DNA of 64,000 nucleotides. Origin: Chryseomonas sp014190935 (GTDB lineage Bacteria > Pseudomonadota > Gammaproteobacteria > Pseudomonadales > Pseudomonadaceae). Shown piece by piece: positions 9,241-19,314 of this stretch; position 1 is the stretch's first letter; every line of letters starts with the position of its first letter. The stretch is taken from NCBI RefSeq assembly GCF_014190935.1, contig NZ_JACHVV010000003.1, forward strand, positions 434,001 to 498,000, in the 5' to 3' direction. Made by a program: the position numbers and the translations under genes. The notes beneath the pieces were generated by a model. It saw only the letters and a list, made by a program, of their open reading frames with translations. It was not told the DNA's origin and did no database searches.

Positions 9241-9258
9241 TCCCTGCTCCGCTTTAGC

Positions 9259-9284
9259 AGGCCCGTGCAATGCGGGCCTTTTCT
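9259..9284 (+). terminator. Rho-independent terminator after mnmE
   Basis: AGGCCCG (9259-9265) and CGGGCCT (9273-9279) form a 7-bp stem followed by TTTTCTG, 18 bp after the mnmE stop. Confidence 0.75.
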
Positions 9285-9310
9285 GTCCTCACCTCCCCCT
9301 TCCAGAGCCC

Positions 9311-9570
9311 TGTTGATAAACCCGCCTGAGGTCTGCCCATAAATCGGTGCACGAACTGTCTATGACCCGCGCTGTGGATAAGCAGGCAAAGGATCCACAG
9401 GATGCTGAGAGCTTGTATTCATCCACAGCACAAGACGTGCACGGGGTTCAGGTTTTCCCCAGACCAGGCCTGCCAAGGGCTGGATAAGCTTATCCACAGC
9501 GAAGGGCCTGCATATACATAAGCTCTATATCAGTCCTTTTAAAACTTTCTTCTCTATTGTTTATATTGAG
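9311..9570. other. Second origin-like region upstream of mnmG (DnaA-box cluster plus AT-rich element)
   Basis: Part of the gene-free stretch 9241-9684. Perfect DnaA boxes are TGTGGATAA at 9373-9381 and TTATCCACA at 9490-9498. Near matches are TGTTGATAA (9311-9319), TCATCCACA (9419-9427) and GGATCCACA (9391-9399). The box at 9490 lies in a perfect 16-bp palindrome TGGATAAGCTTATCCA (9481-9496). Then comes an AT-rich stretch (9511-9570) containing CAGTCCTTTTAAAACTTTCT at 9531-9550, nearly identical to the element in oriC at 5147-5165. The E. coli oriC also lies beside gidA (mnmG). Whether it initiates replication here is inference. Confidence 0.7.
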
Positions 9571-9610
9571 CGTCTACTCCTGCGCCTGGTCATTTTTTGG
9601 CCAGAGCCCC

Positions 9611-9639
9611 TTCTGCAAGACTCGTCCAGGCCTTATACT
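9611..9639 (+). promoter_or_regulatory. Possible mnmG promoter
   Basis: A good -10 hexamer TATACT (9634-9639) lies 45 bp before mnmG. The matching -35 position TTCTGC (9611-9616, 17-bp spacer) is poor, so the call rests mainly on the -10. Confidence 0.35.
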
Positions 9640-9684
9640 TGCCGGCTTTCCTTTGAATTCCTGCCAACAGGCACGAGGTGCGTG

Positions 9685-11577
9685 GTGGACTTTCCTTCCC
9701 GTTTCGACGTCATCGTGATCGGCGGCGGCCATGCCGGTACCGAAGCGGCCCTGGCGGCCGCTCGCATGGGTGTGCGCACCCTGCTGCTCACGCATAATGT
9801 GGAAACTCTCGGCCAGATGAGCTGCAACCCCGCTATCGGCGGCATCGGCAAGAGCCATCTGGTCAAGGAGATCGATGCCCTGGGCGGCGCCATGGCCGCG
9901 GCGACGGACCTCGCCGGCATCCAGTTCCGCATTCTCAACAGCCGCAAGGGACCTGCCGTGCGCGCCACTCGCGCCCAGGCCGATCGCGTGCTGTACAAGG
10001 CGGCCATCCGCTACGTCCTGGAAAACCAGCCGAATCTGTGGATATTCCAGCAGGCCTGCGACGACCTCATCGTCGAAGGCGATCGCGTCGCTGGCGTGAT
10101 CACCCAGATGGGCCTGAAATTCCATGCCGACAACGTGGTGCTGACCGCCGGGACCTTCCTTGGTGGTCTTATCCACATCGGCTTGCAGAACCACAGCGGT
10201 GGACGAGCCGGGGATCCGCCGGCCATTGCCCTGGCGCAGCGTCTGCGTGAACTGCCGCTGCGGGTCTCGCGCCTGAAGACCGGCACGCCGCCGCGTATCG
10301 ACGGCCGCTCGGTGGACTTCTCGGTGATGACCGAGCAGCCCGGGGATACCCCGCTGCCGGTGATGTCCTTTCTCGGCAATCGCGAGCAGCATCCGGCGCA
10401 GGTCAGCTGCTGGATCACCCACACCAACGCCCGCACCCACGACATCATCCGCGCCAACCTGGATCGTTCGCCCATGTACTCGGGCGTGATCGAAGGGGTA
10501 GGGCCGCGCTACTGTCCGTCCATCGAAGACAAGATCCACCGCTTCGCCGACAAGGACAGCCATCAGGTCTTTCTCGAACCCGAGGGCCTGACCACCCACG
10601 AGCTCTATCCCAACGGCATCTCCACCTCGCTGCCCTTCGATGTGCAGCTCGAGGTGGTGCGCTCCATGCGCGGCATGGAGAACGCCCACATCCTGCGACC
10701 CGGCTACGCCATCGAATACGATTTCTTCGATCCGCGGGATCTCAAGTACAGCCTGGAAACCAAGGTCATCGCCGGGCTGTTCTTCGCCGGCCAGATCAAC
10801 GGCACCACCGGTTACGAAGAAGCCGGCGCCCAGGGTCTGCTCGCCGGGGCCAACGCCGCCTTGCGTGCCCAGGGCCGTGAGGCCTGGTGTCCGCGTCGCG
10901 ACGAGGCCTACCTCGGCGTGCTGGTCGACGACCTCATCACCCTGGGTACCCAGGAGCCCTATCGCATGTTCACCTCGCGCGCCGAATACCGGCTAATCCT
11001 GCGCGAGGACAACGCCGACCTGCGCCTGACCGAGAAGGGCCGCGAGCTGGGCCTGGTGGACGACCAGCGCTGGGCGCTGTTCGAGGCCAAGCGCGAAGGC
11101 ATCGCCCTGGAAGAGCAACGTCTCAAGGCGATCTGGGTCCGTCCGGGCACGCCCCAGGGTATGGCGGTCGCCGAGCGCTTCGGCACCCCGCTCAACCACG
11201 AGTACAACCTGCAGAACCTGCTGGCCCGCCCGGAGATCGACTATGCCGGTCTGCTGGCCGCGGTGGGCGAGACGCCGGCCGAGACCCAGGTCGCCGAGCA
11301 GATCGAGATCAAGACCAAGTACGCCGGCTATATCGATCGCCAGCAGGACGAGATCCAGCGCCTGCGCGCCAGCGACGCCGTGGCACTGCCGGTGGAGCTC
11401 GACTACGCCAGCATTTCCGGACTGTCCAAGGAGATCCAGCACAAGCTGGCCCAGGCCCGTCCCGAAACCCTGGGCCAGGCCTCGCGCATCCCGGGCGTCA
11501 CCCCGGCGGCGGTTTCGCTGCTGCTGATCCACCTCAAGAAGCGCAGCGCCGGTCGTAGCCTGGAGCACAGCGCCTGA
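9685..11577 (+). CDS. mnmG: tRNA uridine-5-carboxymethylaminomethyl(34) synthesis enzyme MnmG (GidA)
   Basis: FAD-dependent partner of MnmE in wobble-uridine modification. The N-terminal FAD motif is VIGGGHAGTEAA, followed by the family signature NPAIGGIGKSHLVKEIDALGG. A second signature TGYEEAGAQGLLAGANAA is near residue 375. Two tandem GTG codons (9682, 9685) are possible starts; 9685 gives a 6-base spacing from GAGG and 630 residues, the usual Pseudomonas length. A perfect DnaA box (10169-10177) lies within the coding sequence. Its TGA overlaps the rsmG ATG by one base. Confidence 0.97.
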   Translation: MDFPSRFDVIVIGGGHAGTEAALAAARMGVRTLLLTHNVETLGQMSCNPAIGGIGKSHLVKEIDALGGAMAAATDLAGIQFRILNSRKGPAVRATRAQADRVLYKAAIRYVLENQPNLWIFQQACDDLIVEGDRVAGVITQMGLKFHADNVVLTAGTFLGGLIHIGLQNHSGGRAGDPPAIALAQRLRELPLRVSRLKTGTPPRIDGRSVDFSVMTEQPGDTPLPVMSFLGNREQHPAQVSCWITHTNARTHDIIRANLDRSPMYSGVIEGVGPRYCPSIEDKIHRFADKDSHQVFLEPEGLTTHELYPNGISTSLPFDVQLEVVRSMRGMENAHILRPGYAIEYDFFDPRDLKYSLETKVIAGLFFAGQINGTTGYEEAGAQGLLAGANAALRAQGREAWCPRRDEAYLGVLVDDLITLGTQEPYRMFTSRAEYRLILREDNADLRLTEKGRELGLVDDQRWALFEAKREGIALEEQRLKAIWVRPGTPQGMAVAERFGTPLNHEYNLQNLLARPEIDYAGLLAAVGETPAETQVAEQIEIKTKYAGYIDRQQDEIQRLRASDAVALPVELDYASISGLSKEIQHKLAQARPETLGQASRIPGVTPAAVSLLLIHLKKRSAGRSLEHSA

Positions 11578-12221
11578 TGGCCAGCGCGATCCAAGCCAAC
11601 GAACTGCGCCAGGGCGCCGAGACCCTCGGCGTGGCGCTGCCCGCCGCCGTGGAAGAGCGACTGCTGGGCTACCTGGACCTGCTGGTCAAGTGGAACAAGG
11701 CCTACAATCTCACCGCGGTGCGCGACCCTAACGAGATGGTCTCGCGGCACCTGCTGGACAGCCTCAGCATCGTCCCCTACGTGGGCGCCGGGCACTGGCT
11801 GGACGTGGGCAGTGGCGGCGGCATGCCGGGCATTCCCCTGGCGATCCTCTTTCCCGAGTCGCGCTTCACCCTGCTCGACAGCAACGGCAAGAAGACCCGC
11901 TTCCTGACCCAGGCCAAGATCGAACTGGGCCTTGCCAATCTCGAGGTGGTCCACGCCCGTGTCGAGGCCTATCAGCCTGCCGCGCCCTTCACCGGCATCG
12001 TCTCGCGGGCGTTCAGCGCCATCGATGACTTCGCCACCTGGACGCGCCACCTGGGCGACAACCAAACACAGTGGCTGGCGATGAAGGGGCTGCACCCCGA
12101 CGACGAGCTGGCCAAGCTACCAGCGGATTTCCGGGTTGCGGCGGCGCACGTCCTCGCGGTTCCCGGTTGCCAAGGCCAGCGGCACTTGCTGATACTGCGC
12201 CGCACGAACGGAGAGGGGTAA
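11577..12221 (+). CDS. rsmG: 16S rRNA (guanine(527)-N(7))-methyltransferase RsmG (GidB)
   Basis: SAM-dependent enzyme that methylates G527 of 16S rRNA. It has 214 residues, with NKAYNLTAVRD near residue 40, the SAM-binding loop LDVGSGGGMPGIPLAI near residue 75 and ESRFTLLDSNGKKTRFL after it. Start and stop are tightly coupled: one-base overlap with mnmG and 8 bp before parA, in the conserved mnmG-rsmG-parA-parB order. Confidence 0.97.
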   Translation: MASAIQANELRQGAETLGVALPAAVEERLLGYLDLLVKWNKAYNLTAVRDPNEMVSRHLLDSLSIVPYVGAGHWLDVGSGGGMPGIPLAILFPESRFTLLDSNGKKTRFLTQAKIELGLANLEVVHARVEAYQPAAPFTGIVSRAFSAIDDFATWTRHLGDNQTQWLAMKGLHPDDELAKLPADFRVAAAHVLAVPGCQGQRHLLILRRTNGEG

Positions 12222-12229
12222 GGCGGTAC

Positions 12230-13024
12230 ATGGCCAAGGTTTACGCGATAGCCAACCAGAAGGGCGGGGTGGGCAAGACCACGACGTGCATCAATCTCGC
12301 CGCTTCTCTGGCCGCCACCAACCGGCGCAAGGTGCTGCTGATCGATCTCGATCCCCAGGGTAACGCCACCATGGGCAGCGGGGTCGACAAGCACGCCCTG
12401 GAGCATTCGGTGCTGGACGTCCTCACCGGGGCCTGCGGCCTGCTCGACGCCATGCACTTCTCCGAGCACGGCGGCTATCAGCTGCTGCCCTCGAACCGCG
12501 ACGTCACCGCCGCGGAAGTGGAGCTGCTGGAACTGCCCGGGCGCGAGAGTCGCCTGCGCGATGCTTTGGCGCCAGTGCGGGACAACTACGACTACGTGCT
12601 CATCGACTGCCCGCCGTCGCTGTCCATGCTGACCATCAACGGCCTGGTGGCCGCCGATGGCGTGATCATTCCCATGCAGTGCGAGTACTTCGCCCTGGAA
12701 GGCCTGACCGATCTGGTCGGCAGCATCCAGCACATCGCCCAGCGGCTGAATCCGCAGCTGAAGATCGAGGGCCTGCTGCGCACCATGTTCGATCCGCGCA
12801 TCGGCCTGGCCAACGACGTCGCCGCCCAGCTCAAGCAGCACTTCGGCGACGAGCTCTACGAAACCATCATTCCGCGCAACGTCCGCCTGGCCGAAGCGCC
12901 CAGCTACGGCATGCCCGCCCTGGTCTACGACAAGAGCTCCAAGGGGGCCGCGGCCTACCTGGAACTGGCCAGCGAGCTGGTCAAACGTCAGCGCAAGGCG
13001 GCTCGCGTCGCCAAGACTGCCTAA
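12230..13024 (+). CDS. parA: Chromosome partitioning ATPase ParA (Soj)
   Basis: Walker-type ATPase that forms DNA-bound gradients and moves ParB-parS complexes. The 264-residue protein starts MAKVYAIANQKGGVGKTTTC, with the deviant Walker A KGGVGKTT, and has the typical DYVLIDCPPSLSMLT motif near residue 120. The ATG at 12230 is preceded by AAGGCGG. The open frame extends farther upstream inside rsmG but shows no family similarity there. It lies 9 bp before parB. Two good parS candidates are in the window. Confidence 0.97.
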   Translation: MAKVYAIANQKGGVGKTTTCINLAASLAATNRRKVLLIDLDPQGNATMGSGVDKHALEHSVLDVLTGACGLLDAMHFSEHGGYQLLPSNRDVTAAEVELLELPGRESRLRDALAPVRDNYDYVLIDCPPSLSMLTINGLVAADGVIIPMQCEYFALEGLTDLVGSIQHIAQRLNPQLKIEGLLRTMFDPRIGLANDVAAQLKQHFGDELYETIIPRNVRLAEAPSYGMPALVYDKSSKGAAAYLELASELVKRQRKAARVAKTA

Positions 13025-13033
13025 GGAATCCCC

Positions 13034-13906
13034 ATGGCTGTGAAGAAACGAGGTCTGGGCCGCGGTCTCGACGCCCTGCTCGGCGGTGCCAGCGTCAAGG
13101 TCCTGCAGGAGCAGGCCGCCGCCACCCCGGTCAGCGAACTGCAATCGCTGCCGCTGGACATCATCCAGCGCGGCAAGTACCAGCCACGCCGGCACATGGA
13201 TCCGACCGCTCTGGAAGAGCTGGCCAACTCCATCCGTGTCCAGGGGCTGATGCAGCCGATCGTGGTGCGTGCCATCGGTGAAGGCCGTTACGAGATCATC
13301 GCCGGCGAACGCCGCTGGCGTGCCAGCCAGCAGGCCGGTCTGGAGCGCATCCCGGCGCTGGTGCGCGACGTGCCCGACCAGGTCGCCATCGCCCTGGCGC
13401 TGATCGAGAACATCCAGCGGCAGAATCTCAATCCGCTGGAAGAGGCCATGGCCCTGCAGCGGCTGCAGGACGAATTCGAGCTGACCCAGGCCCAGGTGGC
13501 CGAAGCCGTCGGCAAGTCGCGCTCGGGCGTGACCAACCTGCTGCGCCTGCTGGCACTGGCCGAAGACGCCAAGGACCTGCTGGCCAAGGGCGAGCTGGAA
13601 ATGGGCCATGCCCGCGCACTGCTCGGTCTGCCCAAGGCGCGCCAGGGCGAAGGGGCGCGGCACGTTGTCGCACGGGGCCTCACCGTCCGCCAGACCGAAG
13701 CCCTGGTGCGCCAGTGGCTCAGCGGCGCGGAGCCGGAGGAGAAGGCCGCGGTGGTCGATCCCGACATCAGTCGGCTGGAGCAGCGTCTGGCCGAACGTTT
13801 GGGCGCCAACGTGCAGATCCGCCACGGCGAGAAAGGCAAGGGCCAGCTGGTGATCCGTTACACCTCTTTGGACGAACTTCAAGGCGTACTGGCGCACATT
13901 CGCTGA
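13034..13906 (+). CDS. parB: Chromosome partitioning protein ParB (Spo0J)
   Basis: CTP-dependent DNA clamp that loads at parS. The 290 residues have the expected domains. The N-terminal domain shows KYQPRRHMD and the box GERRWRAS, with ALIENIQRQNLNPLEEA. A central helix-turn-helix follows around residues 145-185 (TQAQVAEAVGKSRSGVTNLLRLL). A C-terminal dimerisation domain ends VLAHIR. It is the last gene of the mnmG-parB operon; a weak hairpin and the atp promoter follow. Confidence 0.97.
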   Translation: MAVKKRGLGRGLDALLGGASVKVLQEQAAATPVSELQSLPLDIIQRGKYQPRRHMDPTALEELANSIRVQGLMQPIVVRAIGEGRYEIIAGERRWRASQQAGLERIPALVRDVPDQVAIALALIENIQRQNLNPLEEAMALQRLQDEFELTQAQVAEAVGKSRSGVTNLLRLLALAEDAKDLLAKGELEMGHARALLGLPKARQGEGARHVVARGLTVRQTEALVRQWLSGAEPEEKAAVVDPDISRLEQRLAERLGANVQIRHGEKGKGQLVIRYTSLDELQGVLAHIR

Positions 13907-13938
13907 CACAAATGCCTGCGAGCCTGGACGGCAATCTG

Positions 13939-13978
13939 TCCGGGGTGGCTTGAACCACTCCGGACGCGCCCCTATACT
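13939..13978 (+). promoter_or_regulatory. Promoter of the ATP synthase operon, with palindrome over the -35
   Basis: TTGAAC (13950-13955) and TATACT (13973-13978) are 17 bp apart, a near-consensus sigma70 promoter. The -35 lies in the middle of an inverted repeat TCCGGGGTGG (13939-13948) / CCACTCCGGA (13955-13964), continuous if one G-T pair is allowed. This could be a weak parB terminator stem or a regulator site. The expected transcript start near 13985 excludes the TTG at 13990 as a translated atpI start. Confidence 0.8.
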
Positions 13979-14052
13979 TTGCCCGCTTTTTGTCGGCACA
14001 AAGCATGCCAGTGAAAACAACTATTAAGCCGACACCAGAGGACTTCGAGCCG

Positions 14053-14457
14053 ATGGACCGCCGCACGCCCAAACGCCTGCCTTTCCATCACCAGCCTGCC
14101 TTTCGCCTGCTGCTCGTCCAACTGGCTGTCGCGTCGTGTGCCGCCGTTGTCTTGTTTTGCTTCGTCGGTAAGGTCGCCGGTTATTCCGGATTGTTGGGCG
14201 GGCTGATTGCCTGGCTGCCCAATCTGTATTTTTCGTTCAAGGCGTTCCGCTATCGCGGCGCCCATGCCGCCCAAGACATCGTCCGTTCTTTCTACTCGGG
14301 CGAGGCGGGCAAACTGATTCTCACGGCAGTGCTCTTTGCACTGACGTTTGCTGGGGTAAAACCGCTTTCGGCTCCTGCACTGTTCGGCGTCTACCTGTTG
14401 ACGCTGATGGTCAATGCCGGCGCGCCCTTGCTACTGAAAAAACCGACTAGACCTTAA
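14053..14457 (+). CDS. atpI: ATP synthase protein I
   Basis: Membrane protein that aids assembly of the c-ring. Four hydrophobic segments are visible, with AGYSGLLGGLIAWLPNLYFSFKAF in the middle and SGEAGKLILTAVLFALTFAG later, both characteristic of the family. ATG 14053 (MDRRTPKRLPFH) corresponds to the start of known Pseudomonas AtpI and has AGAGG 11 bases upstream. ATG 14005 would add 16 residues but lacks a ribosome-binding site. First gene of atpIBEFHAGDC. Confidence 0.9.
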   Translation: MDRRTPKRLPFHHQPAFRLLLVQLAVASCAAVVLFCFVGKVAGYSGLLGGLIAWLPNLYFSFKAFRYRGAHAAQDIVRSFYSGEAGKLILTAVLFALTFAGVKPLSAPALFGVYLLTLMVNAGAPLLLKKPTRP

Positions 14458-14473
14458 GGCATTCGAGGCACAC

Positions 14474-15337
14474 ATGGCAGCAGACTCCGCTTCGGGCTAC
14501 ATCCAGCACCACCTGCAGAACCTGACCTATGGTATGCACCCGGTGAACGGCTGGAGCTTCGCCCACACCCCCGCTGAAGCTAAGGAAATGGGCTTCTGGG
14601 CCTTCCACGTGGATACCCTTGGCTGGTCGGTCGCCCTCGGCCTGATCTTCCTGGTGCTGTTCCGCAGCGTCGCCAAGAAGGCCACCAGCGGTCAGCCCGG
14701 CGGCCTGCAGAACTTCGTCGAGGTGCTGGTCGAATTCGTCGACGGCAGCGTCCGTGACACCTTCCACGGCAAGAATCCGCTGATCGCGCCTCTGGCCCTG
14801 ACCATCTTCGTCTGGATCTTCCTGATGAACCTGATGGACCTGGTGCCGGTGGACTGGCTGCCGTCCGTGGCCGGCATGCTGTTCGGCGAGCACACCTACT
14901 TCCGCGTGGTGCCCACCACCGACCCGAACGCCACCCTGGGCATGGCCCTGTCGGTGTTCGCCCTGCTGATCTTCTACAGCATCAAGATGAAGGGCCTGGG
15001 CGGCTTCTTCGGCGAGCTGACCCTGCATCCCTTCAGCAGCAAGAACATGCTGCTGCAGATCATCCTGGTCCCGATCAACTTCCTGCTCGAATTCGTCACC
15101 CTGATCGCCAAGCCGATCTCGCTGGCACTGCGACTGTTCGGCAACATGTATGCTGGCGAGCTGATCTTTATCCTCATCGCCATCATGTTCGCCAACGGTC
15201 TGGCGCTGGGTGGCCTGGGTATCGTGCTGCAGTGGGCGTGGGCGGTGTTCCACATCCTCATCATCACCCTGCAGGCCTTCATCTTCATGATGCTGACCAT
15301 CGTCTACCTGTCGATGGCGCACGAAGAAAGTCACTAA
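14474..15337 (+). CDS. atpB: F0F1 ATP synthase subunit A
   Basis: Membrane a subunit forming the two proton half-channels against the c-ring. It has 287 residues and several membrane helices. The essential arginine lies in the stretch ISLALRLFGNMYAGELIFILIA near residue 220. It starts 16 bp after atpI and is followed by a 139-bp gap with hairpins before atpE. Confidence 0.97.
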   Translation: MAADSASGYIQHHLQNLTYGMHPVNGWSFAHTPAEAKEMGFWAFHVDTLGWSVALGLIFLVLFRSVAKKATSGQPGGLQNFVEVLVEFVDGSVRDTFHGKNPLIAPLALTIFVWIFLMNLMDLVPVDWLPSVAGMLFGEHTYFRVVPTTDPNATLGMALSVFALLIFYSIKMKGLGGFFGELTLHPFSSKNMLLQIILVPINFLLEFVTLIAKPISLALRLFGNMYAGELIFILIAIMFANGLALGGLGIVLQWAWAVFHILIITLQAFIFMMLTIVYLSMAHEESH

Positions 15338-15347
15338 GGAATGGCCC

Positions 15348-15472
15348 CCGGACGCTGCTGACGGCGTCCGGAGGCGGTTCTGCCGTGAGTCCCGGAGGAC
15401 GTTGTTCGCCGGGTAACTTGGGAAAACTTTTTCGCTTCAACCTTAACCAAGACGACTAAAAAAGTCGGGAGG
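15348..15472 (+). promoter_or_regulatory. atpE leader with two stem-loops and strong ribosome-binding site
   Basis: In the 139-bp atpB-atpE gap, CCGGACGC (15348-15355) pairs with GCGTCCGG (15364-15371). Just before the start site CGACT (15453-15457), loop AAAAA, AGTCG (15463-15467) forms a small hairpin directly abutting GGAGG (15468-15472). Subunit c is needed in about ten copies, and such leaders can stabilise mRNA or enhance translation. The role here is inference. Confidence 0.5.
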
Positions 15473-15476
15473 AAAG

Positions 15477-15734
15477 ATGGAAACTGTAGTTGGTTTGACC
15501 GCGATCGCCGTTGCTCTGCTGATTGGCCTGGGCGCTCTGGGTACCGCCATTGGCTTCGGTCTGCTGGGTGGCAAGTTCCTCGAAGGCGCCGCTCGTCAGC
15601 CGGAAATGGTTCCGATGCTGCAAGTCAAGATGTTCATCGTCGCCGGTCTGCTCGACGCCGTGACCATGATCGGTGTTGGTATCGCCCTGTTCTTCACCTT
15701 CGCTAACCCCTTCGTTGGTCAGATCGCCGGCTGA
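15477..15734 (+). CDS. atpE: F0F1 ATP synthase subunit C
   Basis: Proteolipid that forms the rotating c-ring. It has 85 residues in two membrane helices joined by the polar loop R40-Q41-P42. The proton-carrying carboxylate is Asp60 in [19 protein letters not shown]. The glycine-rich first helix ([16 protein letters not shown]) is of the proton-type. The start has an excellent GGAGGAAAG ribosome-binding site. Confidence 0.98.
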
Positions 15735-15789
15735 TCACCCTCACGGGTGTAGGCAGGACTGATGGACAACGAACGAGCGAGGTGTTGGC

Positions 15790-16260
15790 GTGAACATTAA
15801 TGCAACCCTGATAGGCCAGTCCGTTGCCTTCTTCATCTTCGTGCTCTTCTGCATGAAGTACGTGTGGCCGCCGATCATCTCGGCGCTGCGTGAGCGTGAG
15901 AAGAAGATTGCCGATGGCCTTGACGCTGCCAACCGCGCGGCTCGTGATCTGGAAGTGGCACAGCAGCAAGCCAACCAGAAAGTGAACGAAGCCAAGGGCC
16001 AGGCAGCCGAGATCATCGAGCAAGCCAACAAGCGTGCCGCTCAGATCGTCGAGGACGCACAGGCCAAGGCCCGTGCCGAAGGCGACCGGATCAAGGCGCA
16101 GGCTCAGGCGGAAATCGAGCAGGAAATCAACACCGCGAAGGACGCTCTGCGTGCTCGCGTCGGCGTGCTGGCCGTGGCCGGCGCCGAGAAGATCCTCGGA
16201 TCGACCGTTGATGCCAATGCTCATGCCCAGTTGGTCGACCGACTGGCAGCGGAAATCTAA
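15790..16260 (+). CDS. atpF: F0F1 ATP synthase subunit B
   Basis: Peripheral stalk subunit of 156 residues: one N-terminal membrane helix (NINATLIGQSVAFFIFVLFCM) followed by a long charged coiled coil. The start is GTG 15790. It lies between atpE and atpH in the standard order. Confidence 0.97.
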   Translation: MNINATLIGQSVAFFIFVLFCMKYVWPPIISALREREKKIADGLDAANRAARDLEVAQQQANQKVNEAKGQAAEIIEQANKRAAQIVEDAQAKARAEGDRIKAQAQAEIEQEINTAKDALRARVGVLAVAGAEKILGSTVDANAHAQLVDRLAAEI

Positions 16261-16272
16261 GCGAGGCCACCA

Positions 16273-16809
16273 ATGGCAGAACTGAACACGCTGGCCCGGC
16301 CCTATGCCAAGGCGGCTTTCGAGTTCGCACAGTCCCAGCAGCAGCTGACCCAATGGTCGGCCGCGCTAGGGCTGCTCGCCGCGGTATCCCAAGATGGGAC
16401 CGTGCGCCAGCTGCTTCAGCAGCCGCAGTTGACTGCGGACGCCAAGGCCGGATTGCTCATCGATGTATGTGGCGATCAGCTGGATGCACAGTCCCAGAAC
16501 TTCGTTCGGACCGTGGCAGAAAACAACCGGATCGACCTGTTCCCGGCCATCGCCGAGATCTACGAGGCGTACAAGGCCGAGCAGGAAAAATCCATCGAGG
16601 CGGAAGTCACCAGTGCTTTCGCCCTGAGCGACGAACAGCAAGACAAACTCGCCAAGGCTCTCAGCGCAAGGCTAGGTCGACAAGTGCGACTAAATGCATC
16701 CGAGGATGCGAGCCTGATCGGTGGTGTGGTTATCCGCGCCGGCGACTTGGTAATCGATGGCTCCGTTCGCGGCAAGCTCGCGCAACTGGCCGAAGCGTTG
16801 AAACCTTGA
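16273..16809 (+). CDS. atpH: F0F1 ATP synthase subunit delta
   Basis: Soluble stalk subunit that links F1 to subunit b. It has 178 residues, starts MAELNTLARPYAKAAFEFA and ends with the conserved DASLIGGVVIRAGDLVIDGSV region. It starts 12 bp after atpF and ends 18 bp before atpA. Confidence 0.97.
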   Translation: MAELNTLARPYAKAAFEFAQSQQQLTQWSAALGLLAAVSQDGTVRQLLQQPQLTADAKAGLLIDVCGDQLDAQSQNFVRTVAENNRIDLFPAIAEIYEAYKAEQEKSIEAEVTSAFALSDEQQDKLAKALSARLGRQVRLNASEDASLIGGVVIRAGDLVIDGSVRGKLAQLAEALKP

Positions 16810-16827
16810 GTTTGAAGGGGCAGTAGC

Positions 16828-18372
<1,545 letters not shown>

Positions 18373-18378
18373 GCCGCG

Positions 18379-18401
18379 ACGGGGGCGCCAGCCCCCGTTT
18401 G
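18379..18401 (+). terminator. Stem-loop between atpA and atpG (possible attenuator)
   Basis: ACGGGGGC (18379-18386), loop GCCA, GCCCCCGT (18391-18398) form an 8-bp GC-rich stem followed by only TT. It is too weak in T residues for full termination and may act as an mRNA 3'-end stabiliser or partial terminator after the three-copy alpha subunit. Confidence 0.45.
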
Positions 18402-18420
18402 CCAACCCGATAGGTGTCAC

Positions 18421-19284
18421 ATGGCAGGCGCAAAAGAGATTCGCGGCAAGATCGCGAGCATCAAAAGCACACAGAAGATCACCAGCGCCATGGAAAAGGT
18501 TGCGGTCAGCAAGATGCGTAAGGCTCAGGCCCGCATGGCTGCCAGCAAGCCTTATGCCGAGCGCATCCGCGCTGTGATCGGCCACCTGGCCAACGCCAAC
18601 CCCGAGTACCGCCATGCCTTCATGGTGGATCGCGAGGTCAAGCGCGTCGGCTACATCGTGGTCAGCTCCGATCGGGGTCTGGCCGGTGGTCTGAACACCA
18701 ACCTGTTCAAGGCTCTGGTTCGCGACATGAGCGACCAGCGCGGCAAGGGTGTGGAGATCGATCTGGCGGTGATCGGGGCCAAGGGTGCCTCCTTCTTCCG
18801 CAGCTTCGGCGGCAACGTGGTCGCGGCCATCAGCCACCTCGGCGAAGCCCCGGCGATCAGCGATCTGATCGGCAGCATCAAGGTGATGCTGGATGCCTAC
18901 CTGAACGGCCGTATCGACCGTCTGTACGTGGTGTCCAACGTCTTCGTCAACACCATGACCCAGAAGCCGACCATCCAGCAACTGGTGCCCCTGGTGCCGG
19001 GTGAGGGCGGTGAGCTGCAGGGCAAGCACTGGGACTACCTCTACGAGCCCGACGCCAAGACCCTGCTCGACGGTCTGCTGGTGCGCTACGTGGAATCCCA
19101 GGTGTATCAGGCCGTGGTCGAGAACGCTGCCAGCGAACAGGCCGCGCGGATGATCGCGATGAAGAACGCCACCGACAACGCCGGCGATCTCATCAAGGAG
19201 CTGCAGCTGGTCTACAACAAGGCTCGCCAGGCTGCGATCACCCAAGAAATTTCGGAAATCGTCGGCGGCGCCGCCGCGGTCTGA
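18421..19284 (+). CDS. atpG: F0F1 ATP synthase subunit gamma
   Basis: Central rotating shaft of F1, single copy. It has 287 residues, starts MAGAKEIRGKIASIKSTQKI and ends with the diagnostic KARQAAITQEISEIVGGAAAV. The two terminal helices form the coiled coil inside the alpha/beta hexamer. It starts 48 bp after atpA, beyond a hairpin. Confidence 0.98.
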   Translation: MAGAKEIRGKIASIKSTQKITSAMEKVAVSKMRKAQARMAASKPYAERIRAVIGHLANANPEYRHAFMVDREVKRVGYIVVSSDRGLAGGLNTNLFKALVRDMSDQRGKGVEIDLAVIGAKGASFFRSFGGNVVAAISHLGEAPAISDLIGSIKVMLDAYLNGRIDRLYVVSNVFVNTMTQKPTIQQLVPLVPGEGGELQGKHWDYLYEPDAKTLLDGLLVRYVESQVYQAVVENAASEQAARMIAMKNATDNAGDLIKELQLVYNKARQAAITQEISEIVGGAAAV

Positions 19285-19314
19285 CGGACAGCTTAAACAT
19301 TCGAGGAACGCGAA

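Noticed and set aside
11972..14020. A 682-codon minus-strand frame across rsmG, parA and parB
   Set aside because: It lies antisense to three well-identified genes and has no recognisable domain.
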